Below, in pieces: positions 13,858 through 13,965 of a DNA stretch of 13,965 nucleotides. Source of the stretch: an uncultured Clostridia bacterium (GTDB lineage Bacteria; Bacillota_A; Clostridia; Christensenellales; Aristaeellaceae); contig CAKUDW010000025.1 of the NCBI GenBank assembly GCA_934645275.1, forward strand, positions 1 through 13,965, read 5' to 3'. The first letter of the stretch is position 1. Every line of letters begins with the position of its first letter. The translations under genes were made by a program, and so were the position numbers. The notes beneath the pieces were generated by a model. It worked only from the letters and a program-made list of their open reading frames with translations, did no database searches and had not been told where the DNA came from.

Positions 13858-13965
13858 TTATGCCTGTGCCGTTTCGGGAACGACCTTTGCCACGCTGCTT
13901 CGGATTTTCAAATCTACGCTCACCAGCGTGCGCACATGCACGCTGGCGTTTTCCTTTTCGTGCAT
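13858..13965 (-). CDS. C-terminal end of an unidentified gene (cut by window edge)
   Basis: Thirty-five codons and a TAA at 13860-13858 are visible, ending KVVPETAQA. The frame is preferred because it stops 20 bases before the bidirectional terminator; one other minus frame closes within 45 bases and the remaining one runs through the terminator. An ATG lies at the very edge of the window (13965), but whether it is the start cannot be judged because nothing upstream is visible. The visible part is mixed polar and beta-like (ASVHVRTLVSVDLKIRSSVA) with no motif I recognise. No function is proposed. Confidence 0.45.
   Translation of the reverse strand: MHEKENASVHVRTLVSVDLKIRSSVAKVVPETAQA

Overview
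The window looks like chromosomal DNA from a GC-rich, low-mobility region of a Firmicutes (Clostridia-like) bacterium. This is an inference from gene content: an HPr kinase/phosphorylase, a ROK-type glucokinase, a tandem glycine riboswitch, strong AGGAGG-type ribosome binding sites and sigma-A-like promoters with near-consensus hexamers, several with an extended -10. No genus can be named from the sequence alone. No mobile element, CRISPR array, tRNA or rRNA gene was seen.

Layout. Positions 1-1694 (minus strand) hold a PLP-dependent aminotransferase followed by the 5' part of tyrS, which runs off the left edge. A divergent promoter region (about 1695-1867) leads into a tight plus-strand operon: HAD phosphatase, hprK, ROK glucokinase, pepT, dapF (1868-6656). 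It joins carbon-state sensing (HprK), sugar phosphorylation, peptide turnover and lysine/cell-wall precursor synthesis. The operon ends in a cluster of hairpins (6670-6810) whose first and last members look like terminators with the same downstream sequence.

Positions 6885-8517 (minus strand) hold glyA (serine hydroxymethyltransferase) behind a roughly 350-nt leader. The leader carries a two-aptamer glycine riboswitch, an intrinsic terminator and an unexpected eight-codon open frame with an ideal Shine-Dalgarno sequence that stops inside the terminator loop. An Lrp/AsnC-type regulator lies just upstream on the same strand and is divergently paired, through back-to-back promoters, with a MATE-family exporter on the plus strand (9147-10475).

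The right part holds an MFS transporter (minus), then lplA (lipoate-protein ligase) and a patatin-like phospholipase as a plus-strand pair closed by a strong bidirectional terminator. The 3' end of an unidentified minus-strand gene runs off the right edge.

Most genes are standard housekeeping families. The most interesting part is the glyA leader: riboswitch, competing pairings around the terminator and a candidate leader peptide. Second is the hairpin cluster after dapF. I did not find an obviously new multi-gene system.
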